Shown piece by piece: positions 7,363-15,828 of a stretch of DNA of 30,439 nucleotides. The translations under genes were made by a program, and so were the position numbers. The notes below the pieces were generated by a model. The model searched no databases, had not been told where the DNA came from, and saw only the letters and a program-made list of their open reading frames with translations. Every line of letters starts with the position of its first letter. Position 1 is the stretch's first letter. This DNA comes from CAZCWX01 sp964502465 (lineage in GTDB: Bacteria > Desulfobacterota > Binatia > Bin18): assembly GCA_964502465.1 (NCBI GenBank), contig CAZCWX010000529.1, positions 1 to 30,439 on the forward strand, read 5' to 3'.

Positions 7363-9180
7363 TTAGGCATGCTCACGGGTCTCTCCTGGGGTGTGTCCTG
7401 CGGGATACAGGGCATCGATGGAGGTGCGACGGGTCTCGACCACGACGCGCCGTTTGACCTTGAGGGTAGGGGTGAGTTCCCCTCGCTCTTGCGAGAACGG
7501 TTCAGCCAGGAGCGCGAAGTTCCGTACTCGTGAGGAGAGCGGAAGCTTCTTGTTGACTTCGTCAAGGCGGCGGCGAAAAAGCGCACGGAACTCAGGTCGT
7601 TCAAGACAGGCTGGCCACTCTTCAGCTATGCCGTACTTGCGTGCGAGGCTTTCAAGCAACGGGCGGTTAGGAATAAACAGGACGGTCAGATAGGGTCTTT
7701 TATCACCGATCACACACGCTTCTTCGATCAGCGGCTCCTGTTTGAGCAGCCCCTCAATGTACTGCGGCGCGACATTCTCCCCTTCGGAAGTGATGATCAG
7801 GTCTTTTTTCCGATCCGTGATTATCAGAAAGCCTTCAGGATCAATTTCTCCTACGTCGCCAGTGTGCAGCCAGCCGTCAGCATCGATCGCTTGGGCGGTT
7901 TCTTCAGGTCGATGATAATAGCCTTGCATGACATTTGGACCGCGCACACAGATCTCGCCATCTTCGGCGAGGTGCACCTCGACCTGGGGAAGGACTGGAC
8001 CAACAGTGCCCAAACGCGTCCGACCAGGCAGGTTACAGGCAACGACCGGACCGGCTTCTGTCAGACCGTACCCTTCGTATACGGGGATTCCAGCACCATA
8101 AAAGAATCGGGCAACTTCTGCATTGAGCGGTGCCCCTCCAGAGACGAGAAATCGCACCCGGTTGCCGAGCAAGGCGCGAAGCTTGCGGAAAAGAAGACGG
8201 TCAGCGACGCGGTACTGGAGACTCAGTGCAACGGGGAGAGTTGGTTGTTGAGCGGCCCATAAGGCACCGGCTTTTTTGCCGACGCTGAGGGTCCAGTCCA
8301 GGATTTGGCGTTTGGGAAAGTGGGCGTTTTCACGTTCATTCCACACGCGACGATACACGAGTTCGAGAACGCGCGGCACGCAACAAAACAAGGTTGGTTT
8401 GACCTCGAGCAGGTCTTTCGTGAGCGTGACGGTCCCTCCTCCGTACGCGATACAGGCTCCAGCGCGGAGCAGGGTATAGAGCCCGGCTGTGCGTTCGAAG
8501 CCGTGCGATAAGGGCAGAAATGAGATGCTCAGGTCATCTGGGGTGATTGGTAGAATTGTGGTGGCATCCTGGGTGTTTGCCAGCATATTGGTATGGGTGA
8601 GCATCACGCCTTTTGGTAAACCAGTGGTGCCAGAGGTGTAGATGATGCTTGCGAGACCTGGGTCAGCGACGGGCTGTGACGGGCCTCCCTGTCGTTCGCC
8701 TTTTGCCAATAAGCCAGTCAGTCCCAGGGTGGGAAGCTGGCCGAGGCGGGTTTCTTCCTTGGAGCCCTCGTCAAGAAGCAGCAGATAAGACAAGGCTGGC
8801 AGATCACCGGCGATCTTGAGGATCTTTGCCAGTTGCTCACGACCGGACACGGCAATGAAGGTACTGCCAGAATCCTTAAGAATATAGGCGAGATCTGCTG
8901 GAGGGCTAGTCAGATAGAGCGGCACATCAACTCCACCGAGAAAGAGACAGGCTAGGTCAATGATTGGCCACTCAGGCCGATTCTCAGCAAGGATCGCAAG
9001 GCGATCACCCGCGCGAAACCCGAGCGCGGCAAGTCCTTGGGCTGCCCGTGTGATTTTGTCACCCAACATCTGCCACGACGTGTCTTCCCAGTGGCCCCCT
9101 CGTTTGTTCACGAGGGCGCGCTTGGTGCCATAACGTTCAGCTTGTTCCAATACCATTGCCGCCAAAGATGTTTCTCTCAT
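7363..9180 (-). CDS. Long-chain acyl-CoA synthetase (AMP-forming)
   Basis: 605 residues, the usual length for long-chain fatty-acid-CoA ligases of the FadD15/ACSL type. It activates fatty acids with ATP and CoA through an acyl-adenylate. The signature P-loop is IIYTSGTTGLPKGVMLTH (residues 179-196). Further adenylate-forming motifs are YEGYGLTEAGPVV, GWLHTGDVGEIDPEG and the hinge DRKKDLIITSEGENVAP. The Asn in the last motif, where many acetyl-CoA synthetases have Gly-Lys, is typical of this long-chain subgroup. The ATG has GGAGGGCGGCC upstream. With the thiolase, acyl-CoA dehydrogenase and SDR genes it points to fatty acid use, though the genes are not one operon. Confidence 0.94.
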   Translation of the reverse strand: MRETSLAAMVLEQAERYGTKRALVNKRGGHWEDTSWQMLGDKITRAAQGLAALGFRAGDRLAILAENRPEWPIIDLACLFLGGVDVPLYLTSPPADLAYILKDSGSTFIAVSGREQLAKILKIAGDLPALSYLLLLDEGSKEETRLGQLPTLGLTGLLAKGERQGGPSQPVADPGLASIIYTSGTTGLPKGVMLTHTNMLANTQDATTILPITPDDLSISFLPLSHGFERTAGLYTLLRAGACIAYGGGTVTLTKDLLEVKPTLFCCVPRVLELVYRRVWNERENAHFPKRQILDWTLSVGKKAGALWAAQQPTLPVALSLQYRVADRLLFRKLRALLGNRVRFLVSGGAPLNAEVARFFYGAGIPVYEGYGLTEAGPVVACNLPGRTRLGTVGPVLPQVEVHLAEDGEICVRGPNVMQGYYHRPEETAQAIDADGWLHTGDVGEIDPEGFLIITDRKKDLIITSEGENVAPQYIEGLLKQEPLIEEACVIGDKRPYLTVLFIPNRPLLESLARKYGIAEEWPACLERPEFRALFRRRLDEVNKKLPLSSRVRNFALLAEPFSQERGELTPTLKVKRRVVVETRRTSIDALYPAGHTPGETREHA

Positions 9181-9484
9181 ACGGCCGCCCTCCGCGCGAA
9201 ATGCCTCTGAACAAAGACAATAAACGAGGTATGCGAGAAAAACTAGCAGACGGTGTTGCGCTGGGAGAATTACCCCCGCAAGGAACCGCTCCAGCGTACG
9301 CGTGGGAAAGTGTTGCGGCAGCTATTGGTATTAATCTCTGACGAGCTGCTCGATTCCGCATTGACCGGACAGGACCTACAAGAATGGATCGTCACGGTCG
9401 GAGATTTCACTCGAAGCGACGGCGTCCAGCAGGCAATCCAGTAGGATTTCACAGAGAGTGATTCCCTGATCGATCCAGTGCTCT
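9181..9484. other. Intergenic stretch with no confident gene
   Basis: Upstream of the acyl-CoA synthetase start. Two short plus-strand frames overlap here (ending at 9341 and 9444; the second contains LTGQDLQEWIVTVGDFTR). Neither has an SD or a family I recognise. The first part presumably carries the synthetase promoter, but I could not pick convincing -35/-10 boxes. Confidence 0.4.
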
Positions 9485-9778
9485 TTGCCCGCAGTTGGCA
9501 AAATCTTCCTACTTCTCGCTTATTTCCTACTGATTTTTCCTGGGATCGGATCGCCAAACGCTTCACACGCACCGTCCATGCTCTACGGGAAGAAGATACC
9601 GGCGGTGTTGCGGGAAGCGATTCACCTATGGAAGCGCCGGGCCGAGCTGCGCCCGCGGGGGTACGCGCGCCGCGTGACCGAGGCAGAGCGGCGCTTGGAT
9701 CGCTGGCTGAAGCGGCCCGTGCATAGCACGGAGGCCCGACGGTTTTTACCACGAGAACCTTTAAATCCTAGACTCTAG
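9485..9778 (+). pseudogene. Possible remnant of a larger protein, perhaps transposase-derived
   Basis: This plus-strand frame has a convincing helical, basic stretch over its second half (LREAIHLWKRRAELRPRGY, then RRVTEAERRLDRWLKRP), unlike the random look of the rest of the gap. From memory this resembles helical segments near the end of some IS66-type transposases, but there is no catalytic motif, no terminal inverted repeat and no SD. The first 30 residues look unrelated. Most likely a relic or a chance frame; the transposase link is a weak inference. Confidence 0.25.
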
Positions 9779-9788
9779 ACGCGAGGTT

Positions 9789-10586
9789 TTATGCTGTTAC
9801 CTGATTGAGAAATTGTTGTAACTCACGGTTGAACTCATTGGGACTCTCAAGTTGGTAGAAATGGCCGACGTCTTTGACTACGCGTAGCTGCGCCCCTGGG
9901 ATATTATCAGCCAGTAGCTTGTTGGCGGCGACTGGTGTCGCTTGGTCTTCTTCACCGGCGAGAACGAGTGTCGGCTTACGAATCTCCTTCAACCTATCGG
10001 TGATGTTCCAATTGAACACGCCGCTAGGGTCGGAGGCGGCGGCAAAGAAGACATGGCGGGGAAAGTTCTCTTCTACCATGAACTGCGCTTTCATCAGTTC
10101 AATAATCTCCGGACGTTCACGCGTGGTTCTCGCCGAAACCGCGCCCTCAATCAGACCGCCGAAGGCACCAACAAGATCTTTCTGGAAAGCCGCCATCGCT
10201 TCTGGTGGCATACCTGCGGCCAGGTTGGTCCCGCTGCTGACGATCACATTGCCGACTACCCGACTGGGAGCGTCAAGATTGAGTTGCATGAGGATCATGC
10301 CGCCAATTGAGTTCCCCACGAAGACGGCCTTGTCGATTTTTAACGTGTCGAGGACAGTGACAACGTCTGCGGCCATTTCTTTGATCGCATAGCCTTGTTG
10401 AGGCTTGTCCGAGCGGCCATGGCCACGCTCGTCAATCACCACACATTGGTTGGTACGGGCAAAGGCAAAGGTCTGAAAGTACCAAATGTAGCTATTCGTG
10501 GAAAAAGGATGAAGGAAGACAATGGGAAATCCCTTCCCGTAGGTCTCATAATAAACGTTCACGTCGTTGCGTTTTACGTATGGCAT
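9789..10586 (-). CDS. Alpha/beta hydrolase
   Basis: 265 residues. The ATG at 10584-10586 follows a near-perfect SD (AAGGAGGTGCCT); an in-frame GTG two codons upstream lies inside that SD and is rejected as start. Catalytic landmarks of the fold are the oxyanion-side HPFSTNSYIW, ERGHGRSDKP, the nucleophile elbow GNSIGGM with Ser93, an acidic residue in VLAGEEDQATPV, and His in KDVGHFYQLESP. This is the group of esterases, haloperoxidase-like and C-C bond hydrolases; the substrate cannot be read. It has no signal peptide, so it is cytoplasmic. It is divergent from the dienelactone hydrolase gene, with about 160 bases between them, so both may belong to one aromatic or ester degradation unit. 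Confidence 0.9.
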   Translation of the reverse strand: MPYVKRNDVNVYYETYGKGFPIVFLHPFSTNSYIWYFQTFAFARTNQCVVIDERGHGRSDKPQQGYAIKEMAADVVTVLDTLKIDKAVFVGNSIGGMILMQLNLDAPSRVVGNVIVSSGTNLAAGMPPEAMAAFQKDLVGAFGGLIEGAVSARTTRERPEIIELMKAQFMVEENFPRHVFFAAASDPSGVFNWNITDRLKEIRKPTLVLAGEEDQATPVAANKLLADNIPGAQLRVVKDVGHFYQLESPNEFNRELQQFLNQVTA

Positions 10587-10749
10587 AGGCACCTCCTTAT
10601 AAGTTGGATGAAAAAACGCTTCCCCTCTAGCATACCTGACACTGTCTTGACAGAGCGTAAGGGGCTATGTGAGAACAGGAGCACAAGAAAAAATTCGCGG
10701 CGTGTACACTATGCTCATGCTGCAGTATGTTTCATAAGGAGGATCAACA

Positions 10750-11490
10750 ATGGAGATCACAACCGATCGCGTCCATATTAACGTGGAGGGTAAAACCATG
10801 GGCGGGTACCTGGTCAGACCTGCAGATGGCACACCACGTCCCGCTGTGCTGGTGTTCATGGAGATCTTTGGGATCAACTCTCACATTCGGGACGTGACTG
10901 AACGAGTGGCCCGTGAGGGGTATGTGGCACTCGCACCGGACTTCTTTCATCGCACCGGGCCGGGCGTAGAGTACGGATATGATCAGCAAGGCATGGAAGC
11001 AGGGATTAAGCTATACACCCAGCTCAAGGCCGACGAGATGATTGCCGACGCCCGGGCTGCTATGTCATTCCTCAAACGGCAAAATTTCGCCCAGGGCGAT
11101 AAAATCGGTGCTATGGGCTTCTGTGTGGGCGGCCACATGACATACTTAACCGCCTGTGAAATCGAGGTCAAAGCAGCGGCGAGCTTTTATGGTGGCGGCA
11201 TTGCGAAAGAGCAAGCTTTTGGGGGAGCACCCTCTACCGTTGGCCGGACGAATAAAATCACTGGCAAGATTTTGTGTCTCTTTGGGGAGAAAGATGCATC
11301 GATTCCTCTGTCTGAAGTCGAGGCGATCCGGGCAGCACTACAGAAGCATAACATCCGGCACGAGGTTATTGTGTACCCTGAGGCTGACCATGGGTTCTTC
11401 TGCGATCAGCGGGCCACGTACAACAAAGCGGCAGCAGAAGACGCTTGGGTAAGGGTGAAGAAATTGTTTGCTGAGGAGTTGAGGAAGTAG
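10750..11490 (+). CDS. Dienelactone hydrolase family protein
   Basis: 246 residues, standard for the family; ATG preceded by TAAGGAGGATCAACA. Dienelactone hydrolases open the lactone ring in chlorocatechol-type pathways, but many family members have other ester substrates. The Cys-His-Asp triad is visible: Cys125 in GAMGFCVGGHM, Asp in FGEKDASIPL and His in EADHGFFCD. The Glu that primes the Cys in the characterised enzyme is present as Glu38 in VFMEIFG. All catalytic parts are intact, so an active cytosolic hydrolase is expected. It is followed 75 bases later by an SDR on the same strand, with a palindrome between them. Confidence 0.93.
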   Translation: MEITTDRVHINVEGKTMGGYLVRPADGTPRPAVLVFMEIFGINSHIRDVTERVAREGYVALAPDFFHRTGPGVEYGYDQQGMEAGIKLYTQLKADEMIADARAAMSFLKRQNFAQGDKIGAMGFCVGGHMTYLTACEIEVKAAASFYGGGIAKEQAFGGAPSTVGRTNKITGKILCLFGEKDASIPLSEVEAIRAALQKHNIRHEVIVYPEADHGFFCDQRATYNKAAAEDAWVRVKKLFAEELRK

Positions 11491-11516
11491 TGCTGAAGGC
11501 AGCAGAGGTGAACTGT

Positions 11517-11543
11517 GTAGGGACGCATGGCTATGCGCCCTAC
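11517..11543. repeat. Short imperfect palindrome between dienelactone hydrolase and SDR genes
   Basis: GTAGGG and CGCAT pair with ATGCG and CCCTAC across a GGCT loop, with one bulged A: 11 base pairs in 27 bases. It ends 22 bases before the SDR start codon. It looks like a common genomic palindrome (GTAGGG-CGCAT type) rather than a terminator, since no T-run follows. Confidence 0.6.
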
Positions 11544-11565
11544 TTTTGCGATACAAGGAAAGCAT

Positions 11566-12378
11566 ATGGGCCTTCTTGATGGCAAAGTCGCTCTTGTGAC
11601 CGGTGCTGGCCGACTGAGAGGTATTGGGCGGGCTACGGCTTTGGCTTTGGCCGAGCTCGGGGCTGATATGGTCATAACCGGGACGGGCCGCGATCCAGCA
11701 AAGTTTCCTGCAGACGAAAAGGCGATCGGCTGGCGTGATATCGAGAGTACGGCTGCTCAAGTACGCGAACTCGGGCGACGCTGTCTGCCAATTGTTGCAG
11801 ATGTGGCTGAGAGTGCCGACGTGAAACGGACAGTAGCGGCAACGCTCCAGGAGTTCGGCCGGATCGATATCGTTGTCAATAATTCGGCTTTTGCACGCGG
11901 ACCTGATCGGGTCCCGCTGATCGAGCTGTCCGAAGACCTTTGGCGCAAGGTCTTGGAGATCAAGCTCACCGGAAGTTTTCTCATGTGTCAGGCCGTATTG
12001 CCGACCATGATGAAACAAGGACAGGGGGGAAGTATTATCAATGTTTCCTCGATCGCCGGGAAACGGGGATTTTCCAATATGGCGGCGTACTGCACGTCGA
12101 ACGCGGGCATTCAGGGGTTTACGCAAGCGCTGGCTGTCGAACTGGCACCGCATAATATTCGGGTGAATGCCGTTTGCCCTGGCATCATTGACACTTCTCG
12201 TATGGACGACTTAGGCCGCGGTGAGACCTGGAACGCGTCGATTCACCAGATCGTTCCACTCAAACGCGCTGCCAGCGACGAAGAAGTCGGCAAGTTCATC
12301 GCCTATCTCTGTACGCCCGACGCGTCGTATATCACCGGTCAGTCGATCAACTTCGACGGCGGGGTAGTGATGTGGTGA
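11566..12378 (+). CDS. SDR-family oxidoreductase with altered catalytic tetrad
   Basis: 270 residues from the ATG at 11566, which has CAAGGAAAGCAT upstream; an ATG at 11527 adds 13 residues but lies in the palindrome and has no SD. The Rossmann signature is TGAGRLRGIG (12-21), and VNNSA stands where NNAG is usual. Classical SDRs use Asn-Ser-Tyr-Lys. Here Ser162 and Tyr175 are present with normal spacing, but the Lys position holds Asn179 (YCTSN) and the Asn position holds Lys133 (EIKLTG). The C-terminal motif VNAVCPGIIDTSR is normal and FDGG ends the protein as in enzymatic SDRs. It may be an active enzyme with exchanged residues, or a non-catalytic NAD(P)-binding protein. It follows the dienelactone hydrolase gene and is convergent with the exoribonuclease gene (2-base gap). 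Confidence 0.9.
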   Translation: MGLLDGKVALVTGAGRLRGIGRATALALAELGADMVITGTGRDPAKFPADEKAIGWRDIESTAAQVRELGRRCLPIVADVAESADVKRTVAATLQEFGRIDIVVNNSAFARGPDRVPLIELSEDLWRKVLEIKLTGSFLMCQAVLPTMMKQGQGGSIINVSSIAGKRGFSNMAAYCTSNAGIQGFTQALAVELAPHNIRVNAVCPGIIDTSRMDDLGRGETWNASIHQIVPLKRAASDEEVGKFIAYLCTPDASYITGQSINFDGGVVMW

Positions 12379-12380
12379 GC

Positions 12381-14411
12381 TTAGGCTAGCCGCACGCTCA
12401 AAATGTCCCGTCGGGCGTCGACATGACCAATCACCACACGAGCAGACAGCCCGAGAGGAAGAGGAGGGGAAGCACTCACGGGAACCACTAGGAGCGTGTC
12501 ATCCAACTCGATGAAAGAACGACCATGTTGCTCGCGGACCACTTGACCACTCATCGTCTGTCCCTTTTTCGTTTCTAAGAAGCGGAGTATCCAGTACCGG
12601 GTGCTCTCACGTTCGCAGCGTTTCGCCGCAACACTGGACTCCTGCGCACTAGCGGCAATGACCTGGAGTTGTTCCTCTTCGAACAACTGTGTTCCGTAGG
12701 TCAAGTGATGTTTGAGTTGGTGCTGCATCTGCAGATCGTGGTAGCGCCGCAGCGGAGAGGTCACCTGAGTGTAGACCGCGAGCCCCAATGCGGTGTGAGG
12801 CGCAGGCGTGATGCCAATCTGCGAAGGTTTCATTAAGCGCCGCGCTGCGTGTACGTACACGCGCTGAGTGGGAAACGTGATGGCTGCGGGCACTGATTCA
12901 TCGGGAGGAGGTTGCACAATATACAGAGAAGGCAATTGATGGGTGCAACAATAACGCGCTGCCATCTCGTTCGCCAGAATCATACATTCGCTCACTAATG
13001 TCCGGGAGGGGGAGTCGTTGGTCAGCACAGCAACCGAGACCTCGCCGTTATTGACTCGGATTCGTACCTCATCCCCCTCAATGATCACTGCTCCCTGTGA
13101 CGCGCGGAAAGCTTTTCTGGTCTGCGCAAAGCGGGAAAGGTGCTTTAATGCCGTGACAACAGGATCGATGTCTTCACCACGCAGGAGCGTGTCAGCTTCA
13201 GCATAGGAAAAACGCCTCCCGATGCGAATGAAGCTCCGGCAGATCCGCTCTACCTGGCGATGTCCTGTCGCATCGACGCTAGCAAAAAAACTGAGCGTTG
13301 GTCGAACCTCTCCGGCGACAAGGCTGGCTTTGTCTTCGCTCAGAGCAGTTGGCAGCATGGGGAGCTTGCCACGTGGGAGGTACACGGTCGTCCCACGGGC
13401 AAGGGCGGCTTTATCAATGACCCCACCGGGCGGGACAAAGAATCCAGCATCAGTAATGTGAATGCCGACCAGCACTGTACCATTTTCTTCATGAAAACTC
13501 AGCGCATCATCGATCTCGCTGGTATCTGGGTCATCGATGGTGAAGGTCAAAAGTGAGGTGAGATCGGTATAAGGCTCGTGTGTGGCTGTGAATCGTGGAG
13601 TGTGTTCTGCTGCTTCTAGTACTTCGGCTGAGAAGCGTGTGGGGATTTGGTGACGGAGGATACTCAGTTCCTCATCTTGATACCACACGCCCAATCCTAC
13701 CAGCAGCTGAAACGCCACATCCCACGGGTGGCCTTTCCCACGGATGCCGATTTCATCGAGCAGGCTGAGGGCCTGGAGTTTTTTCTCGTACGAGTCACCG
13801 TACAGCGCCAGATCTTTCAGCAGAGTCAGGTACCGTTCTCCTCCCACAGGAGGGGGTACGTCTGTATCGGCAGCGGCCAGGCGGGCTTTTGCCCAGGCGA
13901 TAAACTCGCGCTGCGCCTGCACCCGCTGCTCTTCCATGTGTTGCTGATGCAGACTGTCTTCAACGCTCTTTGGGTCACGAGGGACGAAAACCCCAGCTTT
14001 CTTCTCTTTGAAATAGAGATTCTGACCCCACAGAGCGTCGAGCACCCCAGCGCGCGAGAGCGGATCATCGGCGGAAGAAAGGAGAAATCCGACTAAGTCT
14101 TCCCAGAAAAACTCCTCTCCCGTTTCGTCCTTCAGCAGCTCCCACAACTCTCTGATGTCAACGGTTTGCGCGTACGCACTAATCTGGTCACGCAGGTCTT
14201 GCAGGCGCTTCTTGACCTCGATGGTGGAAAGCGTCAAAGGGAGGGTGCTTTTGCAGTCAAACACAATCCGGTCCGGTGCGAACGCCTGCCTCTTGCCGTC
14301 CTCACCAAGAATTTCGATCTGGGTCTTTCCTGAGGAACCAGGGGCTTTTTGCACAACGCCCAAAGCCAGGCGTCCACGGTCGCGATAGACAACGATACTT
14401 CCAACATGCAT
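12381..14411 (-). CDS. RNase II/R-family 3'-5' exoribonuclease (RNB domain)
   Basis: 676 residues. The RNB catalytic core begins near residue 285 with the signature TFTIDDPDTSEIDDALSF, which carries the acidic Mg-binding cluster (Asp293-Asp302), and continues through the family segments TTVYLPRGKLPMLP and SPLRRYHDLQMQHQL. The last 60 residues look like an S1-type RNA-binding barrel (GQVVREQHGRSFIELDDT). The N-terminal 280 residues lack clear cold-shock domains and start with a small barrel-like VGSIVVYRDRGRLALGVV, closer to the cyanobacterial/plastid-type RNB proteins than to E. coli RNase R. It should degrade RNA processively from the 3' end. It is divergent from the FemAB-like gene at 14493. 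Confidence 0.92.
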   Translation of the reverse strand: MHVGSIVVYRDRGRLALGVVQKAPGSSGKTQIEILGEDGKRQAFAPDRIVFDCKSTLPLTLSTIEVKKRLQDLRDQISAYAQTVDIRELWELLKDETGEEFFWEDLVGFLLSSADDPLSRAGVLDALWGQNLYFKEKKAGVFVPRDPKSVEDSLHQQHMEEQRVQAQREFIAWAKARLAAADTDVPPPVGGERYLTLLKDLALYGDSYEKKLQALSLLDEIGIRGKGHPWDVAFQLLVGLGVWYQDEELSILRHQIPTRFSAEVLEAAEHTPRFTATHEPYTDLTSLLTFTIDDPDTSEIDDALSFHEENGTVLVGIHITDAGFFVPPGGVIDKAALARGTTVYLPRGKLPMLPTALSEDKASLVAGEVRPTLSFFASVDATGHRQVERICRSFIRIGRRFSYAEADTLLRGEDIDPVVTALKHLSRFAQTRKAFRASQGAVIIEGDEVRIRVNNGEVSVAVLTNDSPSRTLVSECMILANEMAARYCCTHQLPSLYIVQPPPDESVPAAITFPTQRVYVHAARRLMKPSQIGITPAPHTALGLAVYTQVTSPLRRYHDLQMQHQLKHHLTYGTQLFEEEQLQVIAASAQESSVAAKRCERESTRYWILRFLETKKGQTMSGQVVREQHGRSFIELDDTLLVVPVSASPPLPLGLSARVVIGHVDARRDILSVRLA

Positions 14412-14453
14412 AGCAACAGCAATCCTACAGGGAGTTCTGACAATCCTCTACCC

Positions 14454-14482
14454 TTGCATCCATACGAATGCTTGCCAATAAT
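14454..14482 (+). promoter_or_regulatory. Candidate promoter for the FemAB-like gene
   Basis: TTGCAT (14454-14459) and AATAAT (14477-14482) are separated by exactly 17 bases. The -10 matches consensus at five of six positions, the -35 at three. Transcription would start around 14489, almost at the ATG at 14493, implying a leaderless or nearly leaderless message. That would fit the absence of any SD there. Confidence 0.28.
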
Positions 14483-14492
14483 GCCCTCTGTC

Positions 14493-15638
14493 ATGCTGCA
14501 AGTCAAAATAGCCAAGGGCATAGGTGAGGTTGATCAGCAGGAATGGGACGCTTTGGTGAGGGACGGTTCCCCATTTCTCGAATGGGACTGGCTTGCCTGC
14601 CTGGAAGAGTCCCGTAGTGTTACTGCGAAAAATGGCTGGCAACCTCAACATCTTACTGTGTACGATGATGGACGGCTTGTTGCTGCCTGCCCGCTGTACC
14701 TCAAGAGTCACAGCATGGGCGAATTCATCTTCGATCATGCCTGGGCTGATGCCGCCCATCGAGCTGGTATCGAGTATTATCCGAAGCTGCTTATTGCTTC
14801 TCCGTTTACCCCAGCGACCGGAGTGCGATTTCTCACTGCGCCCGAGCATGATCGCCGGGCACTCATCCGGCTCCTCGGACAGACCTTACAAGACATTTGT
14901 CAGCAAAACGAACTGTCATCGGTGCATGTGAATTTTTGTTTGCCTGATGAGACTGAAGTGTTAGCGGAGATTGGCTACCTGAAACGGGTAGGGCTGCAGT
15001 ACCAGTGGCTCAATTATGGGTATCAAGGATTCGATGATTATCTTGCCCATTTTCGCACCAAGCGACGGAACCAGATCAAGCGCGAGATGCGCGAGATGGA
15101 AGAACAAGGGATCGAGATCGCTGTCCTGAGCGGGGAGGACATTCCCGCCGCCCTTTTTCCCCGCATGTTTGCCTTGTATAAAGCTCACATCGATAAACTC
15201 TACTGGGGCCGGCAGTATCTGCCCGCCCGTTTCTTCGATCTCCTTGCTCAGCGTTTCAAACGGAACCTGTGTTTTGTTGTGGCCCGGCAGCAAGGAGAAC
15301 TGATTGCTGGCACCTTTAATGTTCAAAAAAGTGGGGTTTTTTATGGTCGCTACTGGGGCGCATTCAGGGAACTCCGTCACCTACATTTTAATGTTTGCTA
15401 TTATGCGGCCATCAACCATTGTATCAGGCAACAGTTTGTCCGTTTTGAACCCGGAGCGGGTGGTGACTTTAAACGACTGCGAGGCTTTGACCCACAGCCG
15501 ACTCTCAGTATGCATTACTTTGCTGAGCCACGGTTATCCGCCGCTGTTGCCAGATTCCTCGAAAACGAACGTGCGCAGATCAACCGCACAATTAACTGGC
15601 TGCAACAGGAAAGCGAACTGAAACAGGAACCAGAGTAG
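14493..15638 (+). CDS. FemAB-like (DUF482) GNAT-type acyltransferase
   Basis: 381 residues from the ATG at 14493, chosen because MLQVKIAKGIGEVDQQEWDA matches the usual N-terminus of this family; the frame is open back to 14349 but that part overlaps the divergent exoribonuclease gene. Family landmarks are SPFLEWDWLACLEES, GWQPQHLTVYDDGRLVAACP, the region FRTKRRNQIKREMREME, and FEPGAGGDFKRLRGF near the C-terminus. Proteins of this type are often annotated as peptidoglycan biosynthesis or peptidogalycan proteins because of their FemAB-like acetyltransferase fold, but the substrate is not proven. No signal peptide, so cytoplasmic. A universal stress protein stub follows 11 bases later. Confidence 0.88.
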   Translation: MLQVKIAKGIGEVDQQEWDALVRDGSPFLEWDWLACLEESRSVTAKNGWQPQHLTVYDDGRLVAACPLYLKSHSMGEFIFDHAWADAAHRAGIEYYPKLLIASPFTPATGVRFLTAPEHDRRALIRLLGQTLQDICQQNELSSVHVNFCLPDETEVLAEIGYLKRVGLQYQWLNYGYQGFDDYLAHFRTKRRNQIKREMREMEEQGIEIAVLSGEDIPAALFPRMFALYKAHIDKLYWGRQYLPARFFDLLAQRFKRNLCFVVARQQGELIAGTFNVQKSGVFYGRYWGAFRELRHLHFNVCYYAAINHCIRQQFVRFEPGAGGDFKRLRGFDPQPTLSMHYFAEPRLSAAVARFLENERAQINRTINWLQQESELKQEPE

Positions 15639-15649
15639 GAGGGGAGAGC

Positions 15650-15781
15650 GTGGCGGAGGGATTTCAGCCGCAAGAGCAGGGAACGGCGGCACCTGTATGG
15701 CGCTGTATCCTGGTTCCGATGGATTTCTCTGCGCCATCCGAGGAAGCGTTGATTTACGCGCTCTATTTGGCGAGCAACTGA
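15650..15781 (+). pseudogene. Truncated universal stress protein (UspA) N-terminus
   Basis: A GTG with a strong SD (TAGGAGGGGAGAGC) opens a 43-residue frame that ends at a TGA. Its second half, CILVPMDFSAPSEEALIYAL, is the first beta-strand and helix of the Usp fold; full-length family members run to about 140-150 residues and carry an ATP-binding GxxG(9)G(S/T) motif near the end, which is absent here. The following 50 bases do not continue the family in any plus-strand frame I checked. It is therefore a deletion remnant, or much less likely a deliberate short peptide. The SD is fully preserved, suggesting a recent loss or continued translation as a coupling peptide before the permease gene. 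Confidence 0.72.
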
Positions 15782-15828
15782 AAAACTCCTCCAGGCAGAA
15801 TGCTACGGACTGCCGTGAGAGGTGAGCA

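Noticed and set aside
10647..10671. TTGACA upstream of the dienelactone hydrolase gene as a promoter
   Set aside because: No -10 at 16-18 bases; the nearest TATGTG is only 13 bases away. CTGTCTTGACAG may just be a small palindrome.
12381..14411. Assignment as rnr or rnb by symbol
   Set aside because: The N-terminal region does not match E. coli RNase R or RNase II domain order, so only the family is named.
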